From Sphingomonas metalli (lineage in GTDB: Bacteria > Pseudomonadota > Alphaproteobacteria > Sphingomonadales > Sphingomonadaceae): a stretch of 64,000 nucleotides of DNA. Numbering within the stretch: position 1 is the first letter of the stretch; each line of letters opens with the position of its first letter. The position numbers were made by a program, and so were the translations under genes. Where the stretch lies: NCBI RefSeq assembly GCF_014641735.1, contig NZ_BMIH01000002.1, positions 682,001 to 746,000 on the forward strand, in the 5' to 3' direction. This document shows, piece after piece, positions 46,929-56,422 of the stretch. Under the pieces are notes generated by a model, which was not told the origin of the DNA, ran no database searches, and saw only the letters and a list, made by a program, of their open reading frames with translations.

Positions 46929-47114
46929 ATGTCCCTGTCGACACCCCAGTCCGCGCGCGTCGCGATCCGCTTCGGCCGCCGCGCCCGACTGCGGGCGGAG
47001 GTCAGCGTCACGCCTGTCGGTTTGCTGGCGATCGGCGGGATGGTGGCCGCGATCCTGCTGTCGGTCCCGCCGATCATCCGCGCCGCGGGCGAGGTACGCC
47101 GCGCGGCGCCTTGA
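46929..47114 (+). CDS. Small single-pass membrane protein
   Basis: 61 residues from the ATG at 46929. A basic N-terminus (ARVAIRFGRRARLRAEVSVTP) is followed by one membrane helix (VGLLAIGGMVAAILLSVPPIIRAA) and a short tail, giving a predicted N-in topology. It lies 72 bases upstream of the membrane-bound LuxR-type regulator and could be its partner, but that is a guess. A chance frame cannot be excluded. Confidence 0.55.
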   Translation: MSLSTPQSARVAIRFGRRARLRAEVSVTPVGLLAIGGMVAAILLSVPPIIRAAGEVRRAAP

Positions 47115-47186
47115 CGGAGCCGGCCTGCCTCCCACCCAAATCTTTAGGGGTGACCCGCCGTCCGCCGCTCCCCTAGCCTCGGACCC

Positions 47187-47951
47187 ATGCACGGGCGACA
47201 GGCGGTGACGATCACGGGATATGCGGCGCTGACCGAGCGGGAGAAGCAGAGCTTGCGGCTGCTGCTCGAGGGGCATGACGCCAAGTCGATGGCCCGCCAC
47301 CTCGGCCTGTCGGTCCATACGGTCAACGAGCGGCTGCGCGATGCGCGGCGCAAGCTGGCCGTGTCGAGCAGCAAGGAGGCCGCGCGCCTGCTGCGCCAGG
47401 CGGAACAGGACCCCGAAACCGTGACGGACAAGGCTTTGGGGGATGCCGGGGCGAGCCCGGCGCGCCATCCCGCCGATCCGCCCGGCGAGGATGCGACGCC
47501 ATCGCGTCGCACGCGCCGGGTGATCGGAGGATGCATCATGATCTCGCTCATCGCCGCCCTGCTCGCCGTGCAGCTGCCGGGCCCGTCCCAGACGACCGCC
47601 CCGTCGCCGGCGACCGCGCCGGCCGAAACCGCCGCCAGCCGTACGGCGCGCGACTGGCTGGCGCTGGTCGATGCCGGCCGCTGGAACGAAAGCTATGCCG
47701 GCACCGCCGCGCCCTTCCGCACGCTCAACACGGTCGCGGCATGGCGCGCCGCGTCGGAACGGGCGCGTGCGCCGCTCGGCCGGATGGTGTCGCGCACGCT
47801 GCTGGACGAGCAGGACATCCCCGCCCCGCCCAACGGCTATCGCACCGTCCGCTTCCGCACCGACTTCGCCAACCGGCGCGGGGTGATCGAGACGGTATCG
47901 CTCGACCGGGATGGCGGTGAGTGGAAGGTGGCGGGCGTCTATATCGGGTGA
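47187..47951 (+). CDS. Membrane-spanning LuxR-type HTH regulator with periplasmic DUF4019
   Basis: 254 residues. Residues ~14-70 are a GerE/LuxR-type DNA-binding domain (LTEREKQSLRLLLEGHDAKSMARHLGLSVHTVNERLRDARRKL). Residues ~112-130 are one membrane helix (VIGGCIMISLIAALLAVQL). Residues ~150-253 match DUF4019 (TARDWLALVDAGRWNESYAGTAAPF...VSLDRDGGEWKVAGVYIG). The order HTH-membrane-sensor resembles ToxR/CadC one-component signalling: the cytoplasmic half would bind DNA and the outer half would sense an envelope signal. No kinase is adjacent. The target genes are unknown. Confidence 0.88.
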   Translation: MHGRQAVTITGYAALTEREKQSLRLLLEGHDAKSMARHLGLSVHTVNERLRDARRKLAVSSSKEAARLLRQAEQDPETVTDKALGDAGASPARHPADPPGEDATPSRRTRRVIGGCIMISLIAALLAVQLPGPSQTTAPSPATAPAETAASRTARDWLALVDAGRWNESYAGTAAPFRTLNTVAAWRAASERARAPLGRMVSRTLLDEQDIPAPPNGYRTVRFRTDFANRRGVIETVSLDRDGGEWKVAGVYIG

Positions 47952-48111
47952 CCTGCCCGACCGGCCAGTCGAGGGCGATTGCGGCGCGATCTGACGCGCC
48001 AAGATGGCGATCACGCCCGAGTGGCAGGCCGGTCGTCTCGCACCGATGCGAATCGTCTATGCTGGCAAGGTCTGTGGCTATCGGGCCGTCCCGACGATCG
48101 GGTCATCGCCA

Positions 48112-48414
48112 CTACCGCTTGCGCACGAATTCCGCGCGCAGGACCAGCCCCTTGATCCCGTCGAACTTGCAGTCGATCTCCTGCGGGTCGCCGGTCAGGC
48201 GGATCGATCTGATCAGCGTGCCGCGCTTCAGCGTCTGGCCGGCGCCCTTGACGTCCAGATCCTTGATGAGCGTCACCTGATCGCCATCGGCCAGCAGGTT
48301 GCCGACCGAGTCGCGCACCTCGATCCGGTCGGCGGCGGCGCGCTTAGCGGCGAGGTCGGCGGCCGGCAGCCATTCGCCGCTCTCCTCGTCGAACACATAG
48401 TCGTCGTCGCTCAT
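48112..48414 (-). CDS. PhnA-domain (YjdM-like) protein
   Basis: 100 residues. The core VRDSVGNLLADGDQVTLIKDLDVKGAGQTLKRGTLIRSIRLTG...CKFDGIKGLVLRAEFVRK is the PhnA domain, an SH3-like barrel. The zinc-ribbon with four Cys that begins E. coli YjdM is absent; a short acidic leader (MSDDDYVFDEESGEWLPA) stands in its place. Despite its old name this family is not shown to process phosphonates. It follows ung by 20 bases and is probably co-transcribed with it. Confidence 0.88.
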   Translation of the reverse strand: MSDDDYVFDEESGEWLPAADLAAKRAAADRIEVRDSVGNLLADGDQVTLIKDLDVKGAGQTLKRGTLIRSIRLTGDPQEIDCKFDGIKGLVLRAEFVRKR

Positions 48415-48434
48415 TCCGATGCCCCCGATGAAAG

Positions 48435-49133
48435 TCAGACCGTCGCCGGCAGCGCCCAGTCGATCGTGCCGCGGCCATGCGTTTCCAGAAAGGCGTTGGC
48501 CTGGCTGAACGGCCGGCTGCCGAACCAGCCGCCATGCGCCGACAGCGGCGACGGATGCGGCGCTTTCAGCACCAGATGGTGGCCGCCCTCGGCCACGCTG
48601 CGGACGAAGCCCGCCTTCTTCTGCGCATAGGCCCCCCAGAGCAGGAACACGACCGGCTCCGGCCGGGCCGCCACCACCCGCACCACCGCATCGGTGAAGG
48701 TCTCCCATCCCCGCGCGCGATGGGCGCCGGCGCGCCCCTCCTCGACGGTCAGCACGCTGTTGAGCAGCAGCACGCCCTGCCGCGCCCAATGTTCGAGAAA
48801 GCCGTGGCGTGCAGGCGCGATGCCGCAGTCGCTCGCCAGTTCCTTGTAGATGTTGATGAGGCTCGGCGGGGGCTTCACCCCGGGCCGGACCGAGAAGCAC
48901 AGGCCGTGCGCCTGGCCGGCGCCATGATAGGGATCCTGCCCCAGAAGGACGACGCGCACGGCGGGCAGCGGCGTCAATTCCAGCGCGCGGAACCGGTCCG
49001 CCGCCGGCGGGAAGATGCGCTTGCCCGCCGCCTCCTCGGCGTCGAGATAGGCGCGCAGCCTCGCCATGGAGTCGGCCGCGAACGCGTCGCGCAGCGGTTC
49101 CAGCCAGCTCGGGTCGATGTGCGGATCTGCCAT
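48435..49133 (-). CDS. ung: Uracil-DNA glycosylase
   Basis: 232 residues, the usual length. It removes uracil from DNA as the first step of base-excision repair. The water-activating loop GQDPYHG holds Asp67, LLLNSVLTVE is the uracil-pocket strand, and the DNA-intercalation loop APHPSPLSAH contains His193. Asn125 in LLNS binds uracil. Cytosolic. The downstream PhnA-domain gene is probably on the same transcript; the S41 peptidase gene ends 84 bases upstream. Confidence 0.97.
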   Translation of the reverse strand: MADPHIDPSWLEPLRDAFAADSMARLRAYLDAEEAAGKRIFPPAADRFRALELTPLPAVRVVLLGQDPYHGAGQAHGLCFSVRPGVKPPPSLINIYKELASDCGIAPARHGFLEHWARQGVLLLNSVLTVEEGRAGAHRARGWETFTDAVVRVVAARPEPVVFLLWGAYAQKKAGFVRSVAEGGHHLVLKAPHPSPLSAHGGWFGSRPFSQANAFLETHGRGTIDWALPATV

Positions 49134-49217
49134 GACCGCCCCCTATCGCGGCGGGATCGGCCCCGGCAATGCCGCCGTGACACAGCACGGAAAAGGCGGC
49201 GGATTGCCTAGGCGGTC

Positions 49218-50678
49218 TCAGAACAGACCCGGCACCCCGCGCTGCGCGGTGGTGGGGCGGAGGGGCGACAGCAGCTCGCGACGGCCCCCGCCGGCCAGCG
49301 ACTGCGTCGTCGCCTCGGCGCTGATCGGCGTACAGGTCTTGCCCTGCAGGAAGTCGAGCGCGGCCCGGGTCGAGGCCTCGCGCGGGTCGCCGAGCGGATA
49401 GGCGGTGTCGTCGGCGGCACGGCAGCTCGCCTCGACCTTGCCCGCCAGCCCGTCATAATAGTCGCCCTGCCGCGCCGCATTCTGGGTGGCGAAGGCGATC
49501 ACGCGCAGCCGGTCGTCGCAGGCGGTGTTGTCGCGGGCGATCTGGCCGACCGGCTTGCCATAGGTGTTGCCGCCGATCAGCGCGGCGTTGCCGTGCAGAT
49601 AGGGCACGAAGGCGTTGATCACGAGTTCGCTGGCCGAGGCGGTGCCGCCCGTGCCGATAAAGGCGAGCCGCGTCGGCGCCACCGACTGGCTGACCGGCGC
49701 GAAGAAGCGGGTGCGGTTGTTCGATGCCTTTTCGGGACGGAAGCTGGTGTAGCTGAACACGTCGCTGGTCGACCGGTTCGCCCCCATCAGGTCGCCCATC
49801 AGCTCGGCGATCGCGACCAGCCCGCCGCCATTGTAGCGGAGGTCGACGACGATGTCGGTCACGCCGGCGGCGCGGAACGTGTCGAAGGCCGTGCGCAGCG
49901 CCGGATCGGCGGTCGAGATGAAGGTCCGCAGGTTGACATAGCCGAAGCGGCGGCCGCCCTCGTCGATGATCTTCGCGCCGTAGCGGCTGGAGACGGGGGC
50001 GAGGCTGTAGTCGGCCTTGGCGACGGTCACGTTGCGGACGCCGCCGGCGTCGGTGACGCGCAGCACGCGGGTGGTGCCGGCGGTCGACGGCCCGAGCGCA
50101 TCGGTGATCGCGGCCTGCCCGCCCGCGGCATAGAGGTCGGCGACGGTACGCAGGTCGGCGGCGCTGGTGCCGATCGCCAGGATCTCGGTGCCGCGATCGA
50201 TCCCTGCGGCGAGCGCGGGCGCGCCCTCGAACGCCTCGCTGACGAAGACGCGGCGGTTGGCGCTATCGTAGCTCAGCCGCACGCCGAAACCGGCGCTCGA
50301 CCCGGAGTTGTAATAGGCGTCCTCCTCCTTGATCGAGGTGACGTAGGTGAAATACCGGTCCCGCCGCTGACTGCGCGCGGTGGCGGTCAGCGCGTCGACA
50401 TAGGATTCGACGTCGGTATAGCCCGCCGGGCTCAGCGACGCCGGCAGAGTCTCGGGGAAGAGATACCATTCGCGCAGCTGCGCCGCGGCCCAGTTCTGCC
50501 GGTCGGCGAGACTGCATCCGGCGACGGTGGAGCCGGTGCCCGACGGCGTCGGGGTCGGGCTCGGGGCATTGGAGAAGGTGCCGCTGCTCGATCCGCCACC
50601 CCCGCCGCCGCAGGAGGTCAACATCGCCAGACTCGCCAGCGCCGTCGTCAGCTTGCCACGCATACCGCCCATACGCAT
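49218..50678 (-). CDS. S41-family (C-terminal processing) peptidase lipoprotein
   Basis: 486 residues. A lipoprotein signal (LTTALASLAMLTSCGGGGGG) ends in a run of six Gly after the acylated Cys, then a Ser/Pro/Thr linker. A PDZ-like domain (AGFGVRLSYDSANRRVFVSEAFEGAPALAAGIDRGTEILAIG) is followed by the S41 protease fold with VVDLRYNGGGLVA, catalytic Ser in TGGTASASELVINAF (about residue 345), and NTYGKPVGQ supplying the Lys. It is anchored in the envelope and would trim or turn over periplasmic proteins. GAAAGGCGG precedes the ATG at 50678. Confidence 0.9.
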   Translation of the reverse strand: MRMGGMRGKLTTALASLAMLTSCGGGGGGSSSGTFSNAPSPTPTPSGTGSTVAGCSLADRQNWAAAQLREWYLFPETLPASLSPAGYTDVESYVDALTATARSQRRDRYFTYVTSIKEEDAYYNSGSSAGFGVRLSYDSANRRVFVSEAFEGAPALAAGIDRGTEILAIGTSAADLRTVADLYAAGGQAAITDALGPSTAGTTRVLRVTDAGGVRNVTVAKADYSLAPVSSRYGAKIIDEGGRRFGYVNLRTFISTADPALRTAFDTFRAAGVTDIVVDLRYNGGGLVAIAELMGDLMGANRSTSDVFSYTSFRPEKASNNRTRFFAPVSQSVAPTRLAFIGTGGTASASELVINAFVPYLHGNAALIGGNTYGKPVGQIARDNTACDDRLRVIAFATQNAARQGDYYDGLAGKVEASCRAADDTAYPLGDPREASTRAALDFLQGKTCTPISAEATTQSLAGGGRRELLSPLRPTTAQRGVPGLF

Positions 50679-50805
50679 ACCCGGTACCGCCTTTCGGGCC
50701 AGAACTAGCGTAGATCAGACCCCCTGTCACCGCCGCGACCGTACCCTCGGTCGCAACCCGTCCCGCGTTCGCCCGTTCAGCGCTTCAGGAAAGAGGATCC
50801 TGCCG

Positions 50806-51192
50806 ATGACCCGTCCGCTCGCTTCCGCATCGACCTGCCTGACCCTGTTGCTGACCGCCGGTGCGCTGACCGGCTGTGGCAAGGCCGATGCGCCCGCCCC
50901 GGCCAACACCGTCGCCGCCGCGTCCGAGACCCCGGCCGAAGGCTATGCTGAGCGGATCCGCCAGCTGCCCGAAGGCCAGCGCTCCGGCGTGTTCCTGCGC
51001 GCGATCCGCGACGGCAAGGAACAGTGCCAGGAGGTGACGAAGGAATATGAGATCGGGGCGATCGAAGGGCGGCCGACCTGGGCGGTGACCTGCGACGGCA
51101 CCACGCCCTGGGTCATCTCGATCGACGGCAACGGCGTCGCCCGCGTGACCAAGGCCTCCCCCGCCTCGCGCCTGCCGCCCAAGGGCAGCTGA
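50806..51192 (+). CDS. Small lipoprotein of unknown function
   Basis: 128 residues; AGGAAAGAGG precedes the ATG. MTRPLASASTCLTLLLTAGALTGCGK carries a lipobox (L-T-G-C). The mature domain (GYAERIRQLPEGQRSGVFLRAIRDGKEQCQEVTKEYEIGAIEGRPTWAVTCDGTTPWVISIDGNGVARVTKA) contains two Cys for a disulfide and looks like a small alpha/beta fold. The family is common in sphingomonads but unnamed. Divergent from the S41 peptidase gene. Confidence 0.78.
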   Translation: MTRPLASASTCLTLLLTAGALTGCGKADAPAPANTVAAASETPAEGYAERIRQLPEGQRSGVFLRAIRDGKEQCQEVTKEYEIGAIEGRPTWAVTCDGTTPWVISIDGNGVARVTKASPASRLPPKGS

Positions 51193-51262
51193 CCGCCGCG
51201 GGCGGGGCCGCGAGGGCCGAGTCGCTGGTCCTGCAGACGGCCCCGGCCGCCTGAATCAGCCC

Positions 51263-51940
51263 CTAACCGGCCGCGGCGGCCTCCAGCCGGGAACCGCGGA
51301 TCGCGCCGGCGGGCACCCCGGAGCAGCACATCACCGACTCGAGTTCGCGATCGAGGATGCGGATCAGCTGGTCGGCCAGCGCCCGCGCGTCATGCGCGGG
51401 GTCGGAGATGCGGCGGTAGAGGACACCCAGCGAGAAGACGCCGACCAGATCGATCAGCAGTTCGAGATGGCGCGGGTCGCGCAATCCGGGCACCAGCGCG
51501 CCCAGCGCCTCACCGATTCGGGCCCGGACCTGCGCGTCGACGCAGCGGTTGATCTCGGCGATGCGCGGGTTGCGCGTGACCTCCGCATGGATCTCGACCA
51601 TCAGGCAGCAATCCTCGATCGGATCGCAGGGCTCGATCAGTCGCACCAGCCAGGCGCGGATCGCGCGCCGGTCGCCGGACGCGATCGCCGCCGCGAGCGC
51701 ACCGGCGTCGAGATATTCCTCCAGGTCGCGCTGGACGATCGCGGCGATGATGTCTTCCTTGCTGGCGAAGTCGCGATAGATCTGCCCGACCTTCACGCCC
51801 GACGCCGCCGCGATCTGCGCCATGCCCGTCTGGTGGAAGCCGCGATCGGTGAACAGCGTGCGCGCGGTATTCAGAAGATGCTGGCGCCGCTCGGTCGCCC
51901 GCGTCGCCCTGCATGGTTTGCCGCACTGCAATAAATTCAT
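51263..51940 (-). CDS. TetR-family repressor of the divergent RND efflux operon
   Basis: About 225 residues. The ATG at 51940 is chosen; an upstream in-frame start at 52015 falls inside the operator. The helix-turn-helix is in the first ~60 residues (TARTLFTDRGFHQTGMAQIAAASGVKVGQIYRDFASKEDIIAAIV). The all-helical ligand domain carries unusual Cys pairs (PCDPIEDCCLM, VMCCSGV) that could be redox- or metal-sensitive. It should bind the palindrome at 51996-52023 and repress itself and the pump until a ligand is bound. Confidence 0.9.
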   Translation of the reverse strand: MNLLQCGKPCRATRATERRQHLLNTARTLFTDRGFHQTGMAQIAAASGVKVGQIYRDFASKEDIIAAIVQRDLEEYLDAGALAAAIASGDRRAIRAWLVRLIEPCDPIEDCCLMVEIHAEVTRNPRIAEINRCVDAQVRARIGEALGALVPGLRDPRHLELLIDLVGVFSLGVLYRRISDPAHDARALADQLIRILDRELESVMCCSGVPAGAIRGSRLEAAAAG

Positions 51941-51995
51941 CTGCCTGCGCCTTACGCCTACTTGCCAACCCGGCCTCTTTAGCGCTAGGCGCCTT

Positions 51996-52023
51996 AACCG
52001 TGAATGATCGATCACTCACGGTT
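51996..52023. promoter_or_regulatory. TetR operator palindrome
   Basis: AACCGTGA and TCACGGTT flank a centre with the perfect palindrome TGATCGATCA. The whole 28 bases are symmetric except for one pair. It lies between the divergent tetR and efflux genes, 24 bases before the adaptor start. Confidence 0.85.
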
Positions 52024-52046
52024 TAGCATAAACGGCGGGCTAGTTC

Positions 52047-53234
52047 ATGAGGAAATTCGTGCCGGCGCTTGGCGCCCTGATCCTGGCCGGCTGCGGCGGC
52101 GAGTCGCAGCAGCAGCAGCAGGCCGGGCCGCCCCCGACGCCCCAGGTGGGCGTGGTGCAGGTGTCGCAGCAGCCGGTGGTGCTGACCACCGAACTGCCGG
52201 GCCGCACCTCGGCCTATGAAACGTCGGAGGTCCGCCCGCAGGTCAACGGCATCGTGTTGGCGCGCCTGTTCCAGGAGGGCGACTTCGTGGCGAAGGGCCA
52301 GGCGCTCTATCGCATCGATCCCGCCCCCTATCAGGCGCAGGTCGCCAGCGCGCGGGCCGCGGTCGCCCGCGCCCGTGCCGCGATCGCCTCGAGCCGCGCG
52401 CTCGCCCGCCGCTATGGCGAGCTGGTGCGGATCAACGCGATCAGCCGGCAGGAGTTCGAGAACGCGACCACCCAGGCGCAGCAGGCGGAGGCCGACGTCG
52501 CCGCCCAGTCGGCGGCGCTGCGTTCGGCGCAGATCGACCTCGCCCGCACCACGATCCGGGCGCCGATCGCGGGCCGGATCGGCCGCTCGACCTTCACCAC
52601 CGGCGCGCTCGTCACCGCGGCGCAGACCCAGCCGCTGACGACGATCCAGCGACTCGACCCCATCTATGTCGACATCCAGCAGTCGAGCGCCGACCTGCTC
52701 CGCCTGCGCCAGCAGATCATGGCCGGCGACCTGTCGCGCGGCGCGGGCGCCGCGCGCGTCCGGCTGAAGCTGGAGGACGGCACCACCTATCCGGTCGAGG
52801 GGACGCTGAAGTTCGCCGACGTCACGGTCGACCCCACCACCGGCAGCCAGACGATCCGAGCGCTGTTCGGCAATTCGCGCGGGCTGCTGCTGCCCGGCAT
52901 GTTCGTCCGCGCGGAGCTGGTCCAGGGCGTGCAGAGCCAGGCGATCACCGTTCCGCTGCGCGCCGTGTCGCGCGACGAGAAGGGCAACCCGACCGTGATG
53001 GTGGTCGGCCAGGGCGACAAGGTCGAGCCGCGCGTGCTCACCGCGCCGCGCACGATCGGCGACAGCTGGCTCGTCACCGCCGGGCTGAAGCCGGGCGACC
53101 GCGTGATCGTGGAAGGCGGGATGATGTTGCGGCCGGGCATGCCGGTGAAGCCGGTTCCGTTCAATCCCAATGCCAAGCCCGCCGCCGGCCAGCCGCCGCA
53201 GGGCCAGGGCCAGACGCAGGGTCAGGCGAAGTAA
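52047..53234 (+). CDS. RND efflux periplasmic adaptor (AcrA/MexA type)
   Basis: 395 residues. A lipoprotein signal ([20 protein letters not shown], Cys16) tethers it to the inner membrane. The order is lipoyl half-motifs ([40 protein letters not shown]), a coiled hairpin ([26 protein letters not shown]...), the second lipoyl half ([27 protein letters not shown]), a beta-barrel and a membrane-proximal domain ([18 protein letters not shown]). It links the pump to the outer-membrane channel. First gene of the operon; the pump starts 1 base after its stop. Confidence 0.95.
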   Translation: MRKFVPALGALILAGCGGESQQQQQAGPPPTPQVGVVQVSQQPVVLTTELPGRTSAYETSEVRPQVNGIVLARLFQEGDFVAKGQALYRIDPAPYQAQVASARAAVARARAAIASSRALARRYGELVRINAISRQEFENATTQAQQAEADVAAQSAALRSAQIDLARTTIRAPIAGRIGRSTFTTGALVTAAQTQPLTTIQRLDPIYVDIQQSSADLLRLRQQIMAGDLSRGAGAARVRLKLEDGTTYPVEGTLKFADVTVDPTTGSQTIRALFGNSRGLLLPGMFVRAELVQGVQSQAITVPLRAVSRDEKGNPTVMVVGQGDKVEPRVLTAPRTIGDSWLVTAGLKPGDRVIVEGGMMLRPGMPVKPVPFNPNAKPAAGQPPQGQGQTQGQAK

Positions 53235-53235
53235 C

Positions 53236-56200
53236 ATGTCGCGCTATTTCATCGATCGGCCGATCTTCGCCTATGTGCTGGCGATCGTCACCATGCTGGC
53301 CGGCATCCTCGCCATCCGCACCCTGCCGATCGCGCAGTTCCCGGCGATCGCACCGCCCGAGGTGTCGATCACCGCGACCTATCCCGGCGCCGACGCGCAG
53401 ACGATGGAGAATACGACCACCCAGATCATCGAGCAGCAGCTGAAGGGGATCGACAACCTTCGCTACTTCTCCTCCTCCTCGTCCTCCGCCGGCATCGTCA
53501 CCATCACCCTGACCTTCGAGCAGGGCACCGACCCCGACATCGCGCAGGTGCAGGTGCAGAACAAGCTGCAGGCGGCGACCCCGCTCCTGCCGCAGGAGGT
53601 GCAGCGCCAGGGACTGCTGGTCGCGAAGGCCACGCGCAACTTCCTGCTCTGGATCGGCCTCTATTCGGAGAACGGCTCGCATAGCGACGCCGATCTGGCC
53701 GACTATGTCGTGTCCCGCATCCAGGATCCGCTGTCGCGCGTGAACGGCGTCGGCGACACGCAGGTGCTCGGCTCGCAATATGCGATGCGCATCTGGGTCG
53801 ATCCGCTCAAGCTCAACCAGTTCTCGCTCACCATGGCAGACGTCACCGCCGCGATCAGCGCCCAGAACGCGCAGGTCTCGGCCGGGCAGCTGGGTGCGCA
53901 GCCCGCGCCCAAGGAGCAGATGCTCAACGCCACCGTCTCGGTGTCGTCGCGGCTGACCACGCCCGATCAGTTCGGCGCGATCCGGCTGAAGAGCAATGCG
54001 GACGGCTCGCTCGTCCGCCTGCGCGACGTGGCGCGGGTGGAGATCGGCGCGGAGAATTACGGCTTCTCCTCGCAGTGGAACGGCAAGCCGGCCGCCGGCA
54101 TGGGCATCAAGCTCGCGCCCGGCGCCAACGCGCTCGACACCGTCACCGCGGTCAAGGAGCGGGTGAACCAGATCGCCGCGCAGCTGCCGCCCGACGTGAA
54201 GGTCATCTACCCCTACGACACCTCGCCCTTCGTCCGCCTGTCGGTCGAGCAGGTGGTGCATACGCTGGTCGAGGCGGTGATCCTCGTCTTCCTCGTCATG
54301 TTCCTGTTCCTGCAGAACTGGCGCGCGACGCTGATCCCGACCATCGCCGTGCCGGTGGTGCTGCTCGGCACCTTCGGCATCCTCGCGGTGGCGGGCTATT
54401 CGATCAACACGCTGACGCTGTTCGGCATGGTGCTGGCGATCGGCCTGCTCGTCGACGACGCGATCGTCGTGGTGGAGAATGTCGAGCGCCTGATCACGAC
54501 CGAGCACCTCTCGCCCCGCGAGGCGGCGCGCAAGTCGATGGACGAGATCACCGGCGCGCTGATCGGCATCGCGCTGGTGCTGTCGGCGGTGTTCCTGCCG
54601 ATGGCGTTCTTCGGCGGCTCAACCGGCGTCATCTATCGCCAGTTCTCGATCACCATCGTCTCGGCGATGATCCTGTCGATCGCGGTGGCGCTGATCCTGA
54701 CCCCGGCGCTGTGCGCCACGATCCTGAAGCCGCACGACCCGAACAAGGCGGAGGGCAACGGCCCGCTCGCCCGCTTCTTCCGCTGGTTCAACGACAAGTT
54801 CGATCGCGGCCAGGTCCGCTACGAACGCGGCGTGGTGCGCACCGCGCGCAGCTGGAAACAGTCGCTGCTGGTCTATCTGCTGATCGTGCTGGGCATGGGC
54901 GTGCTGTTCACCCGCCTGCCGGGCGGCTTCCTGCCCGACGAGGATCAGGGCATCATGATCGCGCTGGTGCAGGGCCCGCCGGGCGCGACCACGGCGCGCA
55001 CCCAGAAGGCGCTGGATACGATCCGCGACCATTTCCTGAAAGAGGAGGGCGGCAACGTCCAGGGCGTGTTCACCGTCAACGGCTTCACCCTGTCGGGTCA
55101 GGGCCAGAATAACGGCATCGCCTTCATCCCGCTCAAGGAATGGTCGGAGCGCAAGGGCGCCGCGAACAAGGCGCAGGCGATCGCGGGCCGGGCCATGGGT
55201 GCCTTTGGCCAGTTCAAGGACGCGATGATCTTCGCGGTCATCCCGCCCGCGGTGATCGAACTGGGCAGCGCCACCGGCTTCGACCTGCAGCTGGTCGACC
55301 AGACCGGCATCGGCCATGCCAAGCTGGTCGAGGCGCGCAACATGATGCTGGGCATGGCGTCGCAGGACAAGCAGCTCGTCGGCGTCCGCCCCAATGCGCT
55401 CGACGACGCGCCCCAGCTCAAGATCAATGTCGATCAGGAGAAGGCGCAGGCGCTCGGCCTCGACATCGGCGCGATCAACAGCACGATCGCGTCCGCCTGG
55501 GGCGGTGCCTACATCAACGACTTCATCGATCGCGGCCGCGTCAAGCGCGTCTATATCCAGGCCGACGAACCCTATCGTCAGCGGCCGGAGGATGTCGGCG
55601 ACTTCTATGTCCGCGGCGCGACCGGGACGATGGCGCCGTTCACCGCCTTCTCGACCCTCAGCTGGGCGCAGGCACCGACGCAGCTGACCCGCTATAACGG
55701 CGTGCCCGCGATGGAGCTGCTGGGCCAGCCGGCACCGGGCGTGTCGTCGGGCGCGGCGATGGACGCGATGAAGGCGATCCATGCCAAGCTGCCGCCGGGC
55801 ACCTCGCTCGAATGGACCGGCCTGTCCTATGAGGAGCAGCTGTCCAGCGGCCAGGCGCCGGCGCTCTACGGCCTGTCGATGCTAATCGTCTTCCTGTGCC
55901 TCGCGGCGCTATACGAGAGCTGGTCGGTGCCGATCGCGGTCATCCTGGTGGTGCCGCTGGGCGTGGTCGGGGCGCTGCTCGCGGCGACGCTGACCGGGCT
56001 CAACAACGACATCTATCTCCAGGTCGGCCTGATCACCACGATCGGCGTGTCGGCGAAGAACGCGATCCTGATCGTCGAGTTCGCCGAGGAGCGGATCCGC
56101 GAGGGGATGCCCGTCTTCCAGGCGGCAGTGGAGGCGGCCAAGCTGCGCCTGCGACCGATCCTGATGACCAGCCTCGCCTTCGTCTTCGGCGTGCTGCCGC

Positions 56201-56418
56201 TGGCGATCTCGACCGGTGCGGGTGCGGGCGGGCAGAATGCGATCGGCCGCGCAGTGGTCGGCGGCATGCTGTCGGCGACGGCGCTCGCGATCTTCCTGGT
56301 GCCGATGTTCTTCGTCGTCGTCAGCCGCCTGTTCGGCCATGGCAAGACCGATGCGGACCGCCCGCAGGCCGCCGACGACCTCCATCACGATGGCGGCCCC
56401 CGGCCGCAGGAAGCCTGA
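53236..56418 (+). CDS. RND efflux pump (AcrB/MexB, HAE1 family)
   Basis: 1060 residues, normal for HAE1. It starts [24 protein letters not shown] (TM1) and has the twelve-helix, two-loop layout. The proton-relay acidic pair of TM4 is present in [19 protein letters not shown]. Other family blocks are [28 protein letters not shown] [15 protein letters not shown], and [20 protein letters not shown]. It expels drugs, solvents or other hydrophobic compounds using the proton gradient; specificity is not readable. It is coupled to the adaptor gene and followed 4 bases later by the channel gene. Confidence 0.97.
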   Translation: MSRYFIDRPIFAYVLAIVTMLAGILAIRTLPIAQFPAIAPPEVSITATYPGADAQTMENTTTQIIEQQLKGIDNLRYFSSSSSSAGIVTITLTFEQGTDPDIAQVQVQNKLQAATPLLPQEVQRQGLLVAKATRNFLLWIGLYSENGSHSDADLADYVVSRIQDPLSRVNGVGDTQVLGSQYAMRIWVDPLKLNQFSLTMADVTAAISAQNAQVSAGQLGAQPAPKEQMLNATVSVSSRLTTPDQFGAIRLKSNADGSLVRLRDVARVEIGAENYGFSSQWNGKPAAGMGIKLAPGANALDTVTAVKERVNQIAAQLPPDVKVIYPYDTSPFVRLSVEQVVHTLVEAVILVFLVMFLFLQNWRATLIPTIAVPVVLLGTFGILAVAGYSINTLTLFGMVLAIGLLVDDAIVVVENVERLITTEHLSPREAARKSMDEITGALIGIALVLSAVFLPMAFFGGSTGVIYRQFSITIVSAMILSIAVALILTPALCATILKPHDPNKAEGNGPLARFFRWFNDKFDRGQVRYERGVVRTARSWKQSLLVYLLIVLGMGVLFTRLPGGFLPDEDQGIMIALVQGPPGATTARTQKALDTIRDHFLKEEGGNVQGVFTVNGFTLSGQGQNNGIAFIPLKEWSERKGAANKAQAIAGRAMGAFGQFKDAMIFAVIPPAVIELGSATGFDLQLVDQTGIGHAKLVEARNMMLGMASQDKQLVGVRPNALDDAPQLKINVDQEKAQALGLDIGAINSTIASAWGGAYINDFIDRGRVKRVYIQADEPYRQRPEDVGDFYVRGATGTMAPFTAFSTLSWAQAPTQLTRYNGVPAMELLGQPAPGVSSGAAMDAMKAIHAKLPPGTSLEWTGLSYEEQLSSGQAPALYGLSMLIVFLCLAALYESWSVPIAVILVVPLGVVGALLAATLTGLNNDIYLQVGLITTIGVSAKNAILIVEFAEERIREGMPVFQAAVEAAKLRLRPILMTSLAFVFGVLPLAISTGAGAGGQNAIGRAVVGGMLSATALAIFLVPMFFVVVSRLFGHGKTDADRPQAADDLHHDGGPRPQEA

Positions 56419-56422
56419 TCCG

